Source: Aplectana chamaeleonis (Eukaryota > Nematoda > Chromadorea > Rhabditida > Cosmocercidae). Taken from it: a stretch of DNA of 64,000 nt. The notes beneath the pieces are model-generated. The model ran no database searches. It was not told where the DNA came from and saw nothing but the letters and a program-made list of their open reading frames with translations. The DNA lies in NCBI GenBank assembly GCA_029168955.1, contig JAPDOI010000143.1, forward strand, positions 620,001 to 684,000, in the 5' to 3' direction. A program made the translations under genes and the position numbers. Shown in pieces: positions 11,287 to 22,304 of this stretch. How positions within the stretch are numbered: position 1 is the first letter of the stretch; every line of letters starts with the position of its first letter.

Positions 11287-11605
11287 TTGAAAAGTTCGGA
11301 ATCTGACCTCATAATCGTGTCCAGCGCCCAGAATAACCGCCTGCTCAAAGTTCAGGTGAGAGCGTGTTTTCCGAACTTTGCACAGAGTGAAAGCGTTTTC
11401 CACTTACACAAGGCGTTTTTTCCGATTTTAGTACATATTCTATACTCCAAAAGCGCATTACTTTTACGAAAATCCGGAAAAGGATCTTATAATAGTGTTT
11501 AGCGCCCGAAACACCCCCCCCCCCCCTGAACAAAGTTTGGGTGAAAGCACATTTTCCGAACCTTCTGCAGACTGATAGCGTTTTGGACTTGTACGGATTT
11601 TCGGT
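11287..11605. repeat. Diverged tandem duplication with a poly-C tract
   Basis: Two ~139-bp units (11,287-11,425 and 11,467-11,605) share the order AARTYCGGAA, then TTAGCGCCCRRAA, then GAACAAAGTTYRGGTGARAGC, then TTTCCGAAC, then AGCGTTTT. The second unit contains an uninterrupted run of about 15 C at 11,512-11,526. Confidence 0.55.
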
Positions 11606-12547
11606 TCAGCGTTCAACTATATCAATACGGGGGTACAAAAGCGTCTAAGAAACGTATTCCACTTTTTATCATCAACGGGTTCAGCATGATCATCAAGTCA
11701 ATGATGCAGTCTTGAATGTTGTCTGCCCTGAATGTCAGGAAACGTTTCCATCATTACTCTGACCTCGCCAGGCGCTGTGGGAAGCTCACACAGACGAGGA
11801 AGGAAGTAAATGATTCAGCATATATTCTTAACCCTCTAACGCGAATGACAGTATATCGGTTTCGTATCACAAATTCCTTATCACAGTGTTGTTGTCCACC
11901 AGATCACATGAGTTTCTCAGCTTTGTGCCTCTAGAGGCTATCTATCCCACTTTGGTCATCATCAATATTAAAAATAAAAAAATGACTTTAAAAAGTGTAA
12001 AGAATATATCACAAGTGAATATATGATAAGTGGATTCCGTACCACATGAAAAAATGAACTATTCCAGTTGTATTACTTGAGTGTATTTACAAGACAACTG
12101 GTTTTCGTATTTAGAACGATCTTCTGTAAGAAAAACTGGCCGCAAAGCTCTTTTTGATCTGAATTCGGACTCTAACGAACGTAAATTCGAGAAACGGTGA
12201 GTCGGTGAATTTTAGCGAGTTGCGCGTAAAGGCGCGTGTGTTGTGTACGCCTGCAGTCCCGATGACCGAGGCGTCTGTGAGGATTAAGCCCTTAAGCTTG
12301 CTCCGAATATTGATTGTCGCTCCCTCTAACCCTCCCTAACGATTAAAACGAATCAGGAGGAGTGAGAGATCAACGACTCGGCCAGGGCGAGTGACCACCC
12401 TGCCTAATGTCAATCCCATGGGCCTGCGCTCATTGGTAAGGTATGAGGCGGCCCTTATGCTGTGCAGGTTTGCAGAAGGTATTCAGCATTGGCCCTCAGT
12501 TGCTGCAGATATTTGAAGTATGTTACACTTATACTACGTGTAATTTA

Positions 12548-12784
12548 CAGTTGACCGCAATGTTAAAAGGACATGGTGCGGTTGCGGACTCGCACTAAAA
12601 CTACGGTAAAATCTGGCACTTTGCCAGATTTCGTCATCGATCGGCGCCACAGCTGATATTCTCGTGAGCAGAGAGACGACGGTTGGCGCCGATCGATGAC
12701 GAAATCTGGCAAAGTGCCTGATTCTACCGTAGTTTAGTGCGAGTCCGCAACCGCACCATGTCCTTGTAACATTGCGGTCAACTG
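12548..12784. mobile_element. 237-bp TA-flanked hairpin MITE
   Basis: The arms are ~105 bp each and almost perfectly complementary. They start CAGTTGACCGCAATGTT and end AACATTGCGGTCAACTG, with a ~30-bp loop near 12,653-12,682. TA precedes and follows the element. A transcript would fold into a long dsRNA stem. It is nested in the 4.3-kb element. Confidence 0.8.
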
Positions 12785-14780
12785 TACTTGAGTAGAGATA
12801 ATTCACATGCAACTTACATTGACGGAGATGTATTACAAGTATATTGTAATCGTCTCTTATGTTACAAGTATTATGTGTTCACCTTCGAAAACATATTACT
12901 TGCGACATTTGGCCTGCGAGCGAGGGACCGATATTTTACATGTAACATACATCGGTCGAGATAATTTGCAAGTAATATACATTGGCCAATTTATATTACA
13001 TGTATATTAATTCAGGCTTTTTATATTGCATGTAATATGTTTTCATTTTTCTGAGAATGGGTCGGCTGGCCCACGAGGTTTTCACCCACTTCCCGAACGT
13101 TTTTCGTCGCACTTCCGTTCCTATTCTTCTTAGAAGGCCCCAAGGCTTACATTTCCGCTAAATAACGGTCATCCTTTTCGTCGTGAACACTGCCTTTAAA
13201 GGCACAGTACACCTTCAGGTATGAATTTTGAGATTTTCGTGTAATTGTGTGGACTACCCTTTCTGTATAACACGTGCCAAATGCGAGATCTCAGTTCCTC
13301 CAAACAAGCGAGATATACTCAGAACTTTTTACTCGAGTTAAAAACTAACTTAAACGCCTCGAACAAGTATAAAACAATACATCTAGACACGCACAATTAT
13401 AAATTCACATATTTAATTCAAACTTAAATTGTTTACGGTGGTTTGCTTCATAGACAGCTAATGTGCGAGCAAAGGGGCGACGGACAAGTAATCTTCAATA
13501 TATCTTGAGAATGGACAAGTATAAAACTATTTCGAGCAGAGAAGAAATGACGAACAACCAACGCTTGACATTGCATCGACTCACTACACGAACTACTTAA
13601 AAACAACATACTGCATTAGTTAACTCCTAGAATGGCATGAATGTGTTGCGCACAACGAAGAGTATTGACAGGTGGGTTTCATTTGAAACCGACGTATTCC
13701 CTTCACGGTCGACCGACTGTTTGAAGACCGGCGACGGCGCAAGTGAATACAAGATAGAAGATGTGGATGGGTTGTATCAACAATTTTTAAAATGTAAGTA
13801 TACTTTGATTTTTTCTATTTTTTTTAATTTTGAGGTCTTCAAGGTCAGAAAACGCAGCTAATATCGCTGTATTTATACAGAACCGAAGTAAGTTTTCTTT
13901 GCAACAACAGCGTTTTAGGAGCGCACAAAGCGCTGCAACGCCAACTCTTGCTCCAAAAGGGTCCGCTCTACATTTTGAAGTCGTTTTCGAACTTCTCTGA
14001 ACGAGTACCATCTAATAGTCTTGCAAAATAACCAACTAAACACCATAACTTTATCGGAACTTGCATAGTTTGCCCTCAAAATCCCTTGATATGAACTAAT
14101 CAGACGGTTATGATAGATAGAATCTGTCATTTTTTAACCTCCGAACGGTGGGAATTCCAAAAGGAATTACACATTTTTATAGGCACTTTTTTTTCGGAAT
14201 TTTTCCATACTGGGAGTCAAGTAGACTTTTAAGTACAATTGAATTCACCTATCCGCGACTAACACCGAAATTTTCTTGAGACTTTAATTTATCCGTTTTT
14301 AAGTGCGCTGTGGCAACACAGCGCTTTGAGCGAGCAAAATATGCCGCTAAACCCCGTTTTGGCATAAAAAAATCTGCTTGGTTCTGCTGCTGCGTAATTT
14401 TGCATCCTAAAACCAATGGGTTCGAAGTGAACAATGCTATCACTATGAATAATTGCGATAGTTCGTAACTGTGCTTTAGGGTAAATTTTTGGAACAAAGT
14501 GCGCCAGGACAAATATGCCGCCGGAAACAACACAAATATTCCAACACAACAACGCAATCGTTTCAACAAATGTATCAGAAGTAGTTCTCAGTTGGAGCAA
14601 AACTCAACTCGAGGTGGTGCGTGATGGTGGAGACACCACCGGATCTACACCGTTCTCTGAGCCAGTGTCTAGATTCACTGCTGCGTTATTGTACTTTTCT
14701 GTTGTTATCTTAGCATAAATAGGTCAAATATGTTCTTTTTTTAGTTGCACATTAACTGTAATTGAAATAGAGTAATAATG

Positions 14781-15342
14781 CCAGGTTGTCCAATAATTCT
14801 TGTCCGAAAATCTCACCATTTTTAAATTTTTTTCACCTTTATTGAAAAACCGGTCTAATCAACAATATAATCACCACAGTTATCCACAACAGTGGCCCAT
14901 CGATTGGGCAAGTCGCCGATGCCCTTCGCCCAGAACTCCGGGGCCTGCTACTCGAAGAAGTCCGCGATGTCGGATTTGAGGTTGTCGTAGTTGGTGAATT
15001 TTCTTCCGACCAAATGGTGCTTCAGCGGGCGGAACAACTGGTAGTCGGAGGGGGCGAGCTCCGGGGAATACGGCGAATGGGCAACCGTCTCCCAGCCGAG
15101 CGTCGCCAACTTCTGCTGGGTCTCCTTCGCCACGTGGGGGCGCGCGTTGTTGTGCAGCAGGTGGACCGAGGCCTGTCGGGGACGATTTTCTCGGATGGCG
15201 ACGGCTAGTTTCTCAAGCTGATCGGTGTAGATGGAGGCGGTGACTGTCCTGCCTTGCGGGAGCAGCTCGAAGGACAGCATGCCCTTGGTGTCCCACCAAC
15301 AGCAGAGCATGATCTTCGGACAAGAATTATTGGACAACCTGG
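14781..15342 (-). mobile_element. Internally deleted mariner element
   Basis: The 32-bp TIRs start CCAGGTTGTCCAATAATTCT and match with one mismatch at the other end. The element is 562 bp, less than half of a normal ~1.3-kb mariner. Only the distal half of the transposase gene remains between the TIRs, and the upstream TIR is joined directly to the middle of the gene. Flanks are TG on both sides instead of the usual TA, and family X sequence is missing around the site, so the insertion or a later deletion was not clean. Confidence 0.85.
14855..15342 (-). pseudogene. Mariner transposase, C-terminal half, inactive
   Basis: The frame shows WWDTKGM (first catalytic Asp region), LLHNNARPHVA and YSPELAPSDYQLF, then a premature TAG after SDIADFFE. 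The usual mariner tail follows (EFWAKGIGDLPNRWATVVDN) to a final TAG at 14,855-14,857. In active mariners (DD34D) the second acidic residue is the D of HDNA. Here it is N, so this protein could not catalyse transposition. The N-terminal DNA-binding half is deleted. Together with the internal stop this is a dead, non-autonomous copy. Confidence 0.9.
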
Positions 15343-15799
15343 TGATTTTTAAGCTCCAAACAAGTAACGTAAGCCATCTGTTACTTATCCGATAGTTAGT
15401 TTTTAACTTGAGTAAAAAGTTCTGAGTAAGCGACCACCGCGGGCCCGACCCCTCCAGCCACCACCAGGGGCCCGGCCCCTTCCTGATTTTCGATCTCAAT
15501 AGCGGCTAGGTGGATGGATGATTTTCAACCGATTCGTCGTTCTTCACTCCTTTTCCGATCTATCTCCTCATCATGTTTTGTTCTCGTGCCGCGACTGTGA
15601 ATCAAGAGAAATACAGGCCTGAGACAACTCGTCCACCAAATGTTTACCCTCAAAATACAGGCGTTTTCAAGGAGTCATATCTCCGTTCGTAGAGAGTCTT
15701 GAAGGATTTCAGAAATACTATTGTGTTCACAGTGTAACTCTCTCCAAGATAAGGATGAAAACTAAAAAAAATAATCCTCTGGGTGTCCTGTGCCTTTAA

Positions 15800-16283
15800 A
15801 GACAGCAGACACGCTCAAAAAACTTGTTTGGTTAACTACGTTACTGGGGTCGTATGGCTCCTAGTAGAATGCTCACGCCGTTGGAAGCGCCAAAAACGAG
15901 TCAAAACTACTAAAATTGAGCATTGCAAATCGAAAAATTTCTGCAACCCAGCCCCTGATCTTCGTCCACCTCGCCCCAAAATGCAAACTAGTCCTGATAG
16001 ATCCTTTTTGGCTGGTTTTTGATGCTTCCAACGAGGTGATTCTTCCATTACAGGCTGTAAGAGTATATCGGTTACTCTATATTGACCCTTTTGTAGCTAA
16101 TACTCGCTGTTTCAACCGCGCGCGGTGAAACTCGTCCATTTTCACCCGATAACGAAAACAACCGTTATTACTCTATTCTCATCCAATTTTCGTTGGTTTT
16201 TTCGTTAGTTCCGCATATTAACAGCCTCGAACCCTCGATTTATGTCATAAAATCTATATCATTTTCGAGCGTGTCTGCTGCCT
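15800..16283. mobile_element. Family D MITE (AGRCAGCAGACACGCTC termini)
   Basis: It starts AGACAGCAGACACGCTC directly after the TTTAA shared with family B and ends GAGCGTGTCTGCTGCCTT. The first ~120 bases match the family D ends inside the large palindrome (58,839 and 61,723). It has no coding capacity. Confidence 0.75.
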
Positions 16284-16296
16284 TCAAAGTCTGCTG

Positions 16297-17056
16297 CCTT
16301 CACGATAAAAATCGTTTTTCTGTTTTCCCGCCTATCTTGAGAACGGCGCCATGCTGATTCCAATGATGTCTCTGAAATCGTACAAGACCTTCTGAGAACG
16401 GAGTTATGATCCCTCAAAAAGTCAGCTAAGGAAACATGGTGAACGAGTTGTCCCAGGCTTGTAACTTCCGTCTTTTGCAGCCGCTGCATGCGAGCTGAAC
16501 TGAGTAAAGAGAGAGGTTGAGAATGAAGGGAAGAACGAGGCTCACGATTGGAAATCATCGCTCATCTCACGATCTCGAGCATTCATTTGTTCACGTCGGT
16601 GGGCGTGTGTTGCGCTTTTGGGGTTGGCCTTGCGCTCAAAGTGGCAACTTCAGGGGCGGCATGCACGTACGCGGAGGGTGAGGTTGGGGTTAGGCAAGGT
16701 TTGGAGCGTCGGCGCGTTTGATGATAGCAGCGCGAGGGCTAAAAGGGGGTTAGGCTAGGACTGAGAAATCGTTCTCTCGCAAACCCTACGTAGGAGGGTG
16801 GGGCACCCGAAACCCCGTTGAGACTCAACTATTCATTATCTCCAGCACTCGCACAGCAATGATCAAACGCGCCGACGCCCCAAACCCTGCCTAACCCCAA
16901 CCTAACCCGCCGCGTACGTGCATGCCGCCCCGGGCTCGTTTGGAGCTTTTCCTGGCTCGTTTTCATGCCTTCTTTCGACGTCAACGTTACCGTGTGCCCC
17001 TCCATTACCTATTCCTAGTGGAAAATGAAACACATTTTTTATCGTGAACACTGCCT
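16297..17056. mobile_element. Family A MITE carrying a nested inverted-repeat element
   Basis: The left end is degenerate (GCTGCCTTCACGATAAAAATCG). The right end is ATCGTGAACACTGCCTTTAA, immediately followed by family B. The interior matches the A copies at 25,121-25,608 and 29,787-30,273 (GCTGATTCCAATGATGT, then GTACAAGACCTTCT, then TAACTTCCGTCTTTTGCAGCC). The extra length comes from the insertion at 16,653-16,930. Confidence 0.7.
16653..16930. mobile_element. 278-bp GC-rich inverted-repeat element inside family A
   Basis: The left arm GGGGCGGCATGCACGTACGC and GGTTGGGGTTAGGCAAGG are mirrored by CCTGCCTAACCCCAACC and GCGTACGTGCATGCCGCCCC. The arms are ~75 bp and the loop ~130 bp. The TTAGG-like words lie in the arms and are not tandem, so this is not telomeric repeat. 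The CAGGGGCGG start is hAT-like, but no 8-bp duplication could be confirmed. Confidence 0.65.
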
Positions 17057-17060
17057 TTAA

Positions 17061-17542
17061 AGGCACAGGACACTGAAAAAAATTAGTTTTCAGATTTCAT
17101 GCTTATCTTGGAGAGAGCCACTCTCTGATCACAATGGTATCTTTGAAATCTTCCAAGCCTTCCTTTGAACAGAGGTATGGCTCCTTGAAAATGCTTGAAT
17201 TTTGAGGACGGAAAATTCGCGGACGAGTTGCCTCAGGCCTGTATTTCTGTTCATTCGCAATCGTTGCGCGAGAGCGAGCCTGGATAAGTCCGGCAATGGA
17301 CTGAAGAACGACGACTCGCTGGGAAATCATCCATACATCTGGTCGCTATCGAGTTCAAAAATCTGGTAGCGGTGTGGCCCGTGGTGGTGAGCGAAGGAGG
17401 GCGGGCCTGTGGTGGTCGCTTATGTTATATCTCCTTATTTGGAGGAATTGAGATCTCGCACTTGGCACGTGTTATACAGGAGGGGTCAACTACCCAATCA
17501 AATAAAAATCTCAAAATTAATGTCTAAGCGGTTACTGTGCCA
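17061..17542. mobile_element. Family B MITE
   Basis: It begins AGGCACAGGACACT after the TTAA that ends family A and runs to a degraded right end GGTTACTGTGCCAAT. The interior matches the B copy at 40,953-41,408 (ATGCTTATMTTGGAGAGAG, GGACGAGTTGYCTCAGGC). Confidence 0.7.
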
Positions 17543-20500
17543 ATAACACCGGCTGATGGTGATAAATGCGATAGTGGTGAGTGCAGACGTTGAATAGGGC
17601 TGCTTAATTTCAATTACAATGGAAGTGACTGCGAAAAGCGCACCAGCATGCCCATTCAAGCAAGCAGGATTCGGTCGATCCAGGCCCAATAAAACTCCGA
17701 GTGCACAGGTTTGGGACGAGCAGTGAGGTTGCGTTCGGCTTTTCTTCTCTACTATCCAAATTTTCCCTATGCCGTGAAATGATTGGTAATGACCGCAGCC
17801 AGCACAAGAAAACACATCATTTTACGCTACGCTAATCTCGCTTCCCATCCGTTGTTAGCGTTCGAGTATGAAAAATGGTCCGATTCCAGGGGAAAATATT
17901 CGGTTTTCAAAAGATAGCAGCTTGAAGACACAAAATCCAGAACCAGGAAATTTAATCTGATTTGTGACCATAAATTTGAGAAACATTTTCGAAGCAAGGA
18001 AGCAAACAGTATTTTCAAATGAGCAAGTTAAGCATTTCACCTAGACACACATAAAACTTCGGAGGTAAAAAAATTCGAACATCCTATCCCGGTCCGAAAA
18101 TGGGTCAGAATTTGCTTCCAGGTCCTCATTTAGAAATGCGGCTTGATTTGCTCTAATATCTTGTATACATTTTTTAACTCTGAAAAAACATCTACCGTTT
18201 AAACCCTATCTATGCAATATAACTCGTTCAAGGCAAACTAGGATTTTGATTCTTAAGTAAAAAAAGTTTTTGAGAAAGGGTTTCCCATGCTGTCAAAACA
18301 CGGACTCACAACCAGAAGAGGAAAATATTCCGAGCTGCCGAACGAACTGAAACGTGGAGAGGTGAAAAAAATTTATAAAATTTTTTTGCTGAACTCGAAA
18401 AAATAATCGAATCTGAATGAAGTTTTTGAAGCTCGAAATGACTCAAAGATGAGAGTTTATTGAATAAATTTAGAAAATCGGAAGAAAACGTCCTAAATCT
18501 AGGTTCATCAGTCTTTGCGAATCGTTTAGTTAAAACGCTAAGTAACGGAATAGCTTATCAATATTTGTGTTGGAAATAGGAACCCCAGGTGGGAGAAAAA
18601 CCCTCCACTTTCCAGGATTGCTTATTTCCGCCGGGCGCGCGCGGCTGCGCTGCAACGCGCCCGTCAACTCCGCATGCAATGCTCCGCTTACCGTTGAGGC
18701 CTACTTATTATCTATGCTCCTTCATCCTTCTTTCACCATCGCAAACACTCGTCTCATAATTCAATTCAAGAAAACTAGGAGTGTAGTTAGCATTCCGTTT
18801 TTTTGTATATTTCTAATGTGTTAAAGATTTAATGTGTTTTGGTAATGTGAATGTGGGATATTTCGTTGTTTCTCTACGTTTTCTACGGTTTTTTTTTCTC
18901 CGGAAATAACTTGGAATTTCGAAATTAGCGGTCTATTAAGGGGTTTGGTTTTGCCTCTGCGGACAAATCGCCGAGAAAGAGAAATTTACACAGAAGTATT
19001 CATGTTTCGAAAATTCGTTTGTTCTGACATCTTTCAGATGGGAGACAGTGGAGACAGCAATGAAGAGAGTAATGGAAAAGAAGAAATTCCAACACGGATG
19101 TGTAGGACGATGAGCCACCGACGCGGGCACTGACCTTCGACAGTGCTCTCCCAACTCAAAACAAAATACTGTCAGCAGTGGGGAAAGCGCCTGTAATTCA
19201 CTACAGCTGTAAAATGTGCGCCACATGGAGCGAACGAGAAGGACATAGGAAAACTATCGATCATCGAAACGAGGAGACATACCGCTACAATACTATCGTC
19301 GCAATCATAGTCCTGGCAAGTGGGTTGCGATACAAGGTGGAAACTTTAACTCGCTTATCGTGTTTGTACACTCATGAGCTGATTTATTCGAGATGATTCG
19401 GAGTTGGGCAGACCATGAAACCTAAGTTTTATGGCTGCGCCCATCTTCTACGACGTGACCTTTTCTGCTCGCTTGTCTATTGGAGAAGCTTGTGAGCGCC
19501 GTCAAGACAACGTAATCCGCATTGTGAATACAGATTATGAGGTGCAGGTTCAAAAAAACTTGAAAGCATACTTTTGCAAATGGCGTTTCAAAAGATGAGA
19601 TGGTGACTACGAACAAAATTACTACGAACTTTCAGGGTTCCACGATAGATGTCGCTTCGGTGAATCGTTTGACTCACGAGGACACTGCGCGGCTATATGC
19701 AAAGTCGTAGCCGTGGATTCGAAGACGAATCTTCTGTTACATACAGGAGTGATGCATTTCTCGTAGACTTATCGACTTTGATCTAACGGAAGGAACCTAT
19801 AGACTAACAGGTACACGCCAAAACACAGTCCGTTAGAGATGAAAATAATGGCAGGCGATCGCGTCATCAGGCTCCTGATTAATAGAAAACTGAATAACGA
19901 ATCTTTCACAACGGACAGATGTAAATCGCATGCAGCACTGATAAAAAAATCAAACGCGAGTCTCATTTGTAGATGCTGCACTATTATGACCCTGGGCACT
20001 TGACCAAGAACCTCTGTGTTAAGCTAAGGAAAGTACGTAATTCAAACTCAACAAATGGGTGAGGACGGAATACTTCGCTGGGCACCTTTCAAGAGACTCG
20101 TATATATATATAAAAGTACGACGACTTATTGGGCTAAGGATCAGAAAAAAACACAAGTCATCTGTGCAAGAGGACGCTGTGGTGATGGTAATCCATCCGA
20201 AACTACGAGTTTCGAAATGATCAAAACATGCAGATGTTATGCGATCTTGTAAGAAGAAGCTGTCCTCAGGCGAGATAGCAATAATTAGGGGCGATGTTGT
20301 ACCCATAGTGTTGCCTGACCTGAAGATAACATATCCTCCAAACTTTGTGCGGAATGACCAAGATCTTCCAACATATCCAGCAAACTTTTATGCGAAATGG
20401 CCAAGATCTTCCCATCCAGTGCTCCTTTTTCTGGAGCTAATTGCGCGTAAACCCCACGATTTCGGGCATCTTGCGAGAGCGTTGAAATTGGCGGCATGCG

Positions 20501-21474
20501 TAGCATCCTCACGAGGTGAGCAGAGCAACACAAGATAGCAGAGCGATGGTGGAGACGCAAGATTCTCCCAGTTTCGAGGAGGAAAAAAAGCGCGGTGGAC
20601 TTTTTTCGTCGGTTTCGCGCGTTAGTCGCCAACTAGATGAGCGCCAGCTAAACAGACTGGGGCTAGTCTGAGGGCGCATCGCTAGTCTTTTTTGGGTCTG
20701 CTGCTCAGACCTTTTTGGGTCCTATTAGGGAGATTATATAGTTCTCATTCGACGACTGCTTGCATCATGTGTGGGTAAGGTCACATATGTAGAGACAGGT
20801 AATCAGAGCCATAGAAACCAATAAGCGTGAGTGAAGGACTCAATTTAAAATAACTGAAATTTCAGGATCCGACATCTGGTAATATAACAGCCTGCCAGCA
20901 AGGAGAGTTGGACAATAATGGCTCACCCGTTCTAGCAGAAGAAGGCGACGCTTTGGTTGCTCTTTAAAGAGGCATTTTAATGTTTCGCTCCCAGAAGGAG
21001 ACCGTAAACGCGGGTAGGGATGGATTTGCATCTTGATGCGAGAGCGAAAACTCCCCCACCACATCTACTGCCCGAAAAAAATTACTCGTAAGTGATAAAA
21101 TATTGATAACTGGAGGATTAGATATTATATCGTGTTTCAGCCCAATCCGCTCGTATTCGCACTACATAAAGCTATTCTCAATGCACTTCTATGAGCAAAA
21201 GATGGCGGAATGTTTCCGTGCAAGCGGAAGCCTATGCAAAAAAAACAACATCGATATAACGGAGGAGTTATGTGTGCCATGCATGAAGAGACGAGATCTT
21301 CGAGGGATACTGTAGGATTCGTTTGGAAAAAACGGTGGATAGATACCGCAGCTCATTTATGGTGACCCAATCACTACCAAAGCCCAGGAAGTGATGCAAT
21401 GAGAGGGAAATGCGGAGGAGTGAATATTTACCCCTCCATCTGTCCTTCGGAATTGCCTCGTTGAAGGCATTTTC
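17543..21474. other. 3.9 kb without recognisable features
   Basis: No transposon ends, RNA genes or known protein domains were seen here. Short open frames exist (e.g. GDSGDSNEESNGKEEIP at ~19,045-19,095 and a CKMCATW motif near 19,210), but none has convincing splice signals plus recognisable content. A short TATATATATA run is at 20,100. It may include introns or exons of an unrecognised host gene. Confidence 0.4.
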
Positions 21475-21477
21475 TTA

Positions 21478-22301
21478 GGCGGCGATCAGAGTTTTTTTTT
21501 TTTTTTTTGCGACGCGATGGCACATGTCAGCGCGACGCGGAAATCGCGTCGCCCGGATATCAAGGTGTGAACGGCGCGCGAACGCTAGGCGACTACGCGC
21601 AATTGCGTAATTTCCGCAATTTTCCGTACCCAGGCAAAACTGATCAATATTCGGTCTTATTCTGTTTATTTTAGTGTGATGTACCTTTTTTATCTTTTAT
21701 CTGTATTATTATGGCACATTTTTGTTTTCGTTGCGAAAACTTGCTTCTTTAACGACGAAACAATCAAAAAGACATCGGGACCAAATGATGCTTAGAATTT
21801 TTTTTTGGAGCTCATAGTACAGAATAGGGAAGTTTCGGTGGAATGAGACCGAATTATGCTTGTGTCGCTTGTAAACCGTAAAAAAAGCCTTATAGCTCGT
21901 CAACTCTTTGAAACCATCACCCTCATCACACTGTCCTTAACCCTCATCACACTGTCCTTAAATATGCAGACAGAATTTTTTGCAGTATCATCTGAGAACA
22001 ATACAATAACCTATGACAATTTCAATCAACCTAGTCTTTGAAAAGGCTCGAAAAAAAAAACGCCCCTTGAGTCCCCGACGATGGAAGAAAAAATGATGCC
22101 AATGGCTCCGCGACCATCGCGTCGCGTTGCATTGCAGCGCGACGCTATGGTCGCGGAGCGATTATAATTTGCGCGTCAAATTCGATGTATCGCGCCTCTT
22201 CACTGTGAACACCTAGCGACGACGCGACGCGACGTCGCTTGATCGATACGTAGGCTGATCATAACGTCGCGTCGCGCCGCGAATGAACTCTAGACGCCGC
22301 C
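21478..22301. mobile_element. PIF/Harbinger-like MITE with TTA target duplication
   Basis: The left end is GGCGGCGATCAGAG and the right end CTCTAGACGCCGCC. TTA directly flanks both (21,475-21,477 and 22,302-22,304), fitting the 3-bp TWA duplication of PIF/Harbinger elements. Both subterminal zones are rich in GCGACGCG words. A T18 run at ~21,492-21,509 lies near the left end. No transposase was found. Confidence 0.6.
22105..22159. repeat. Near-perfect 55-bp hairpin in the Harbinger-like MITE
   Basis: GCTCCGCGACCATCGCGTCGCG pairs with GCGCGACGCTATGGTCGCGGAGC around TTGCATTGCA, with a couple of mismatches. It is much more GC-rich than its surroundings. Confidence 0.7.
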
Positions 22302-22304
22302 TTA

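Larger units (their letters stand above)
8786..13072. mobile_element. 4.3-kb transposon with long TIRs and TTACATGTAATAT subterminal repeats
   Basis: The left end has ACTCAGAAAAATGAAAACATG; the right end is its inverted counterpart (CATTTTTCTGAGAATGGG). Next to each TIR are runs of TTACATGTAATAT-like repeats (8,812-8,945 and 12,925-13,040). An inner inverted pair also matches: 9,148-9,235 (CAGACGCCTCGGTCATCGGGA, then CACACGCGCCTTTACGCGCAA) against 12,224-12,290. No transposase was recognised inside. The interior carries at least two nested MITEs and an 80-codon ORF of unknown nature (9,499-9,741). No clear target duplication was found. Confidence 0.6.
13318..15426 (+). mobile_element. Family X TIR transposon, copy III
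   Basis: It starts CTCAGAACTTTTTACTCGAG and ends GAGTAAAAAGTTCTGAG. The host MITE sequence shows the insertion duplicated TA (13,316-13,317 and 15,427-15,428). This fixes the true ends of family X. The copy lacks the conserved 45-codon block in readable form and is missing about 200 bases on either side of the mariner insertion, relative to copies I and II. Confidence 0.85.
13200..15795. mobile_element. Family B MITE split by family X copy III
   Basis: Left half 13,200-13,317 begins AGGCACAGTACACC. Right half 15,427-15,795 ends GGTGTCCTGTGCCT. Together they match the uninterrupted family B copy at 22,932-23,414 across the junction (CAAGCGAGATA then AGCGACCACC, against AAGCGAGAAATAGGCGACCACC). 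Both outer ends abut TTAA (13,196-13,199 and 15,796-15,799). Confidence 0.8.

Noticed and set aside
16680..16925. TTAGG/CCTAACC words suggesting telomeric repeats
   Set aside because: They occur once or twice in the arms of an inverted-repeat element and are not tandem TTAGGC.
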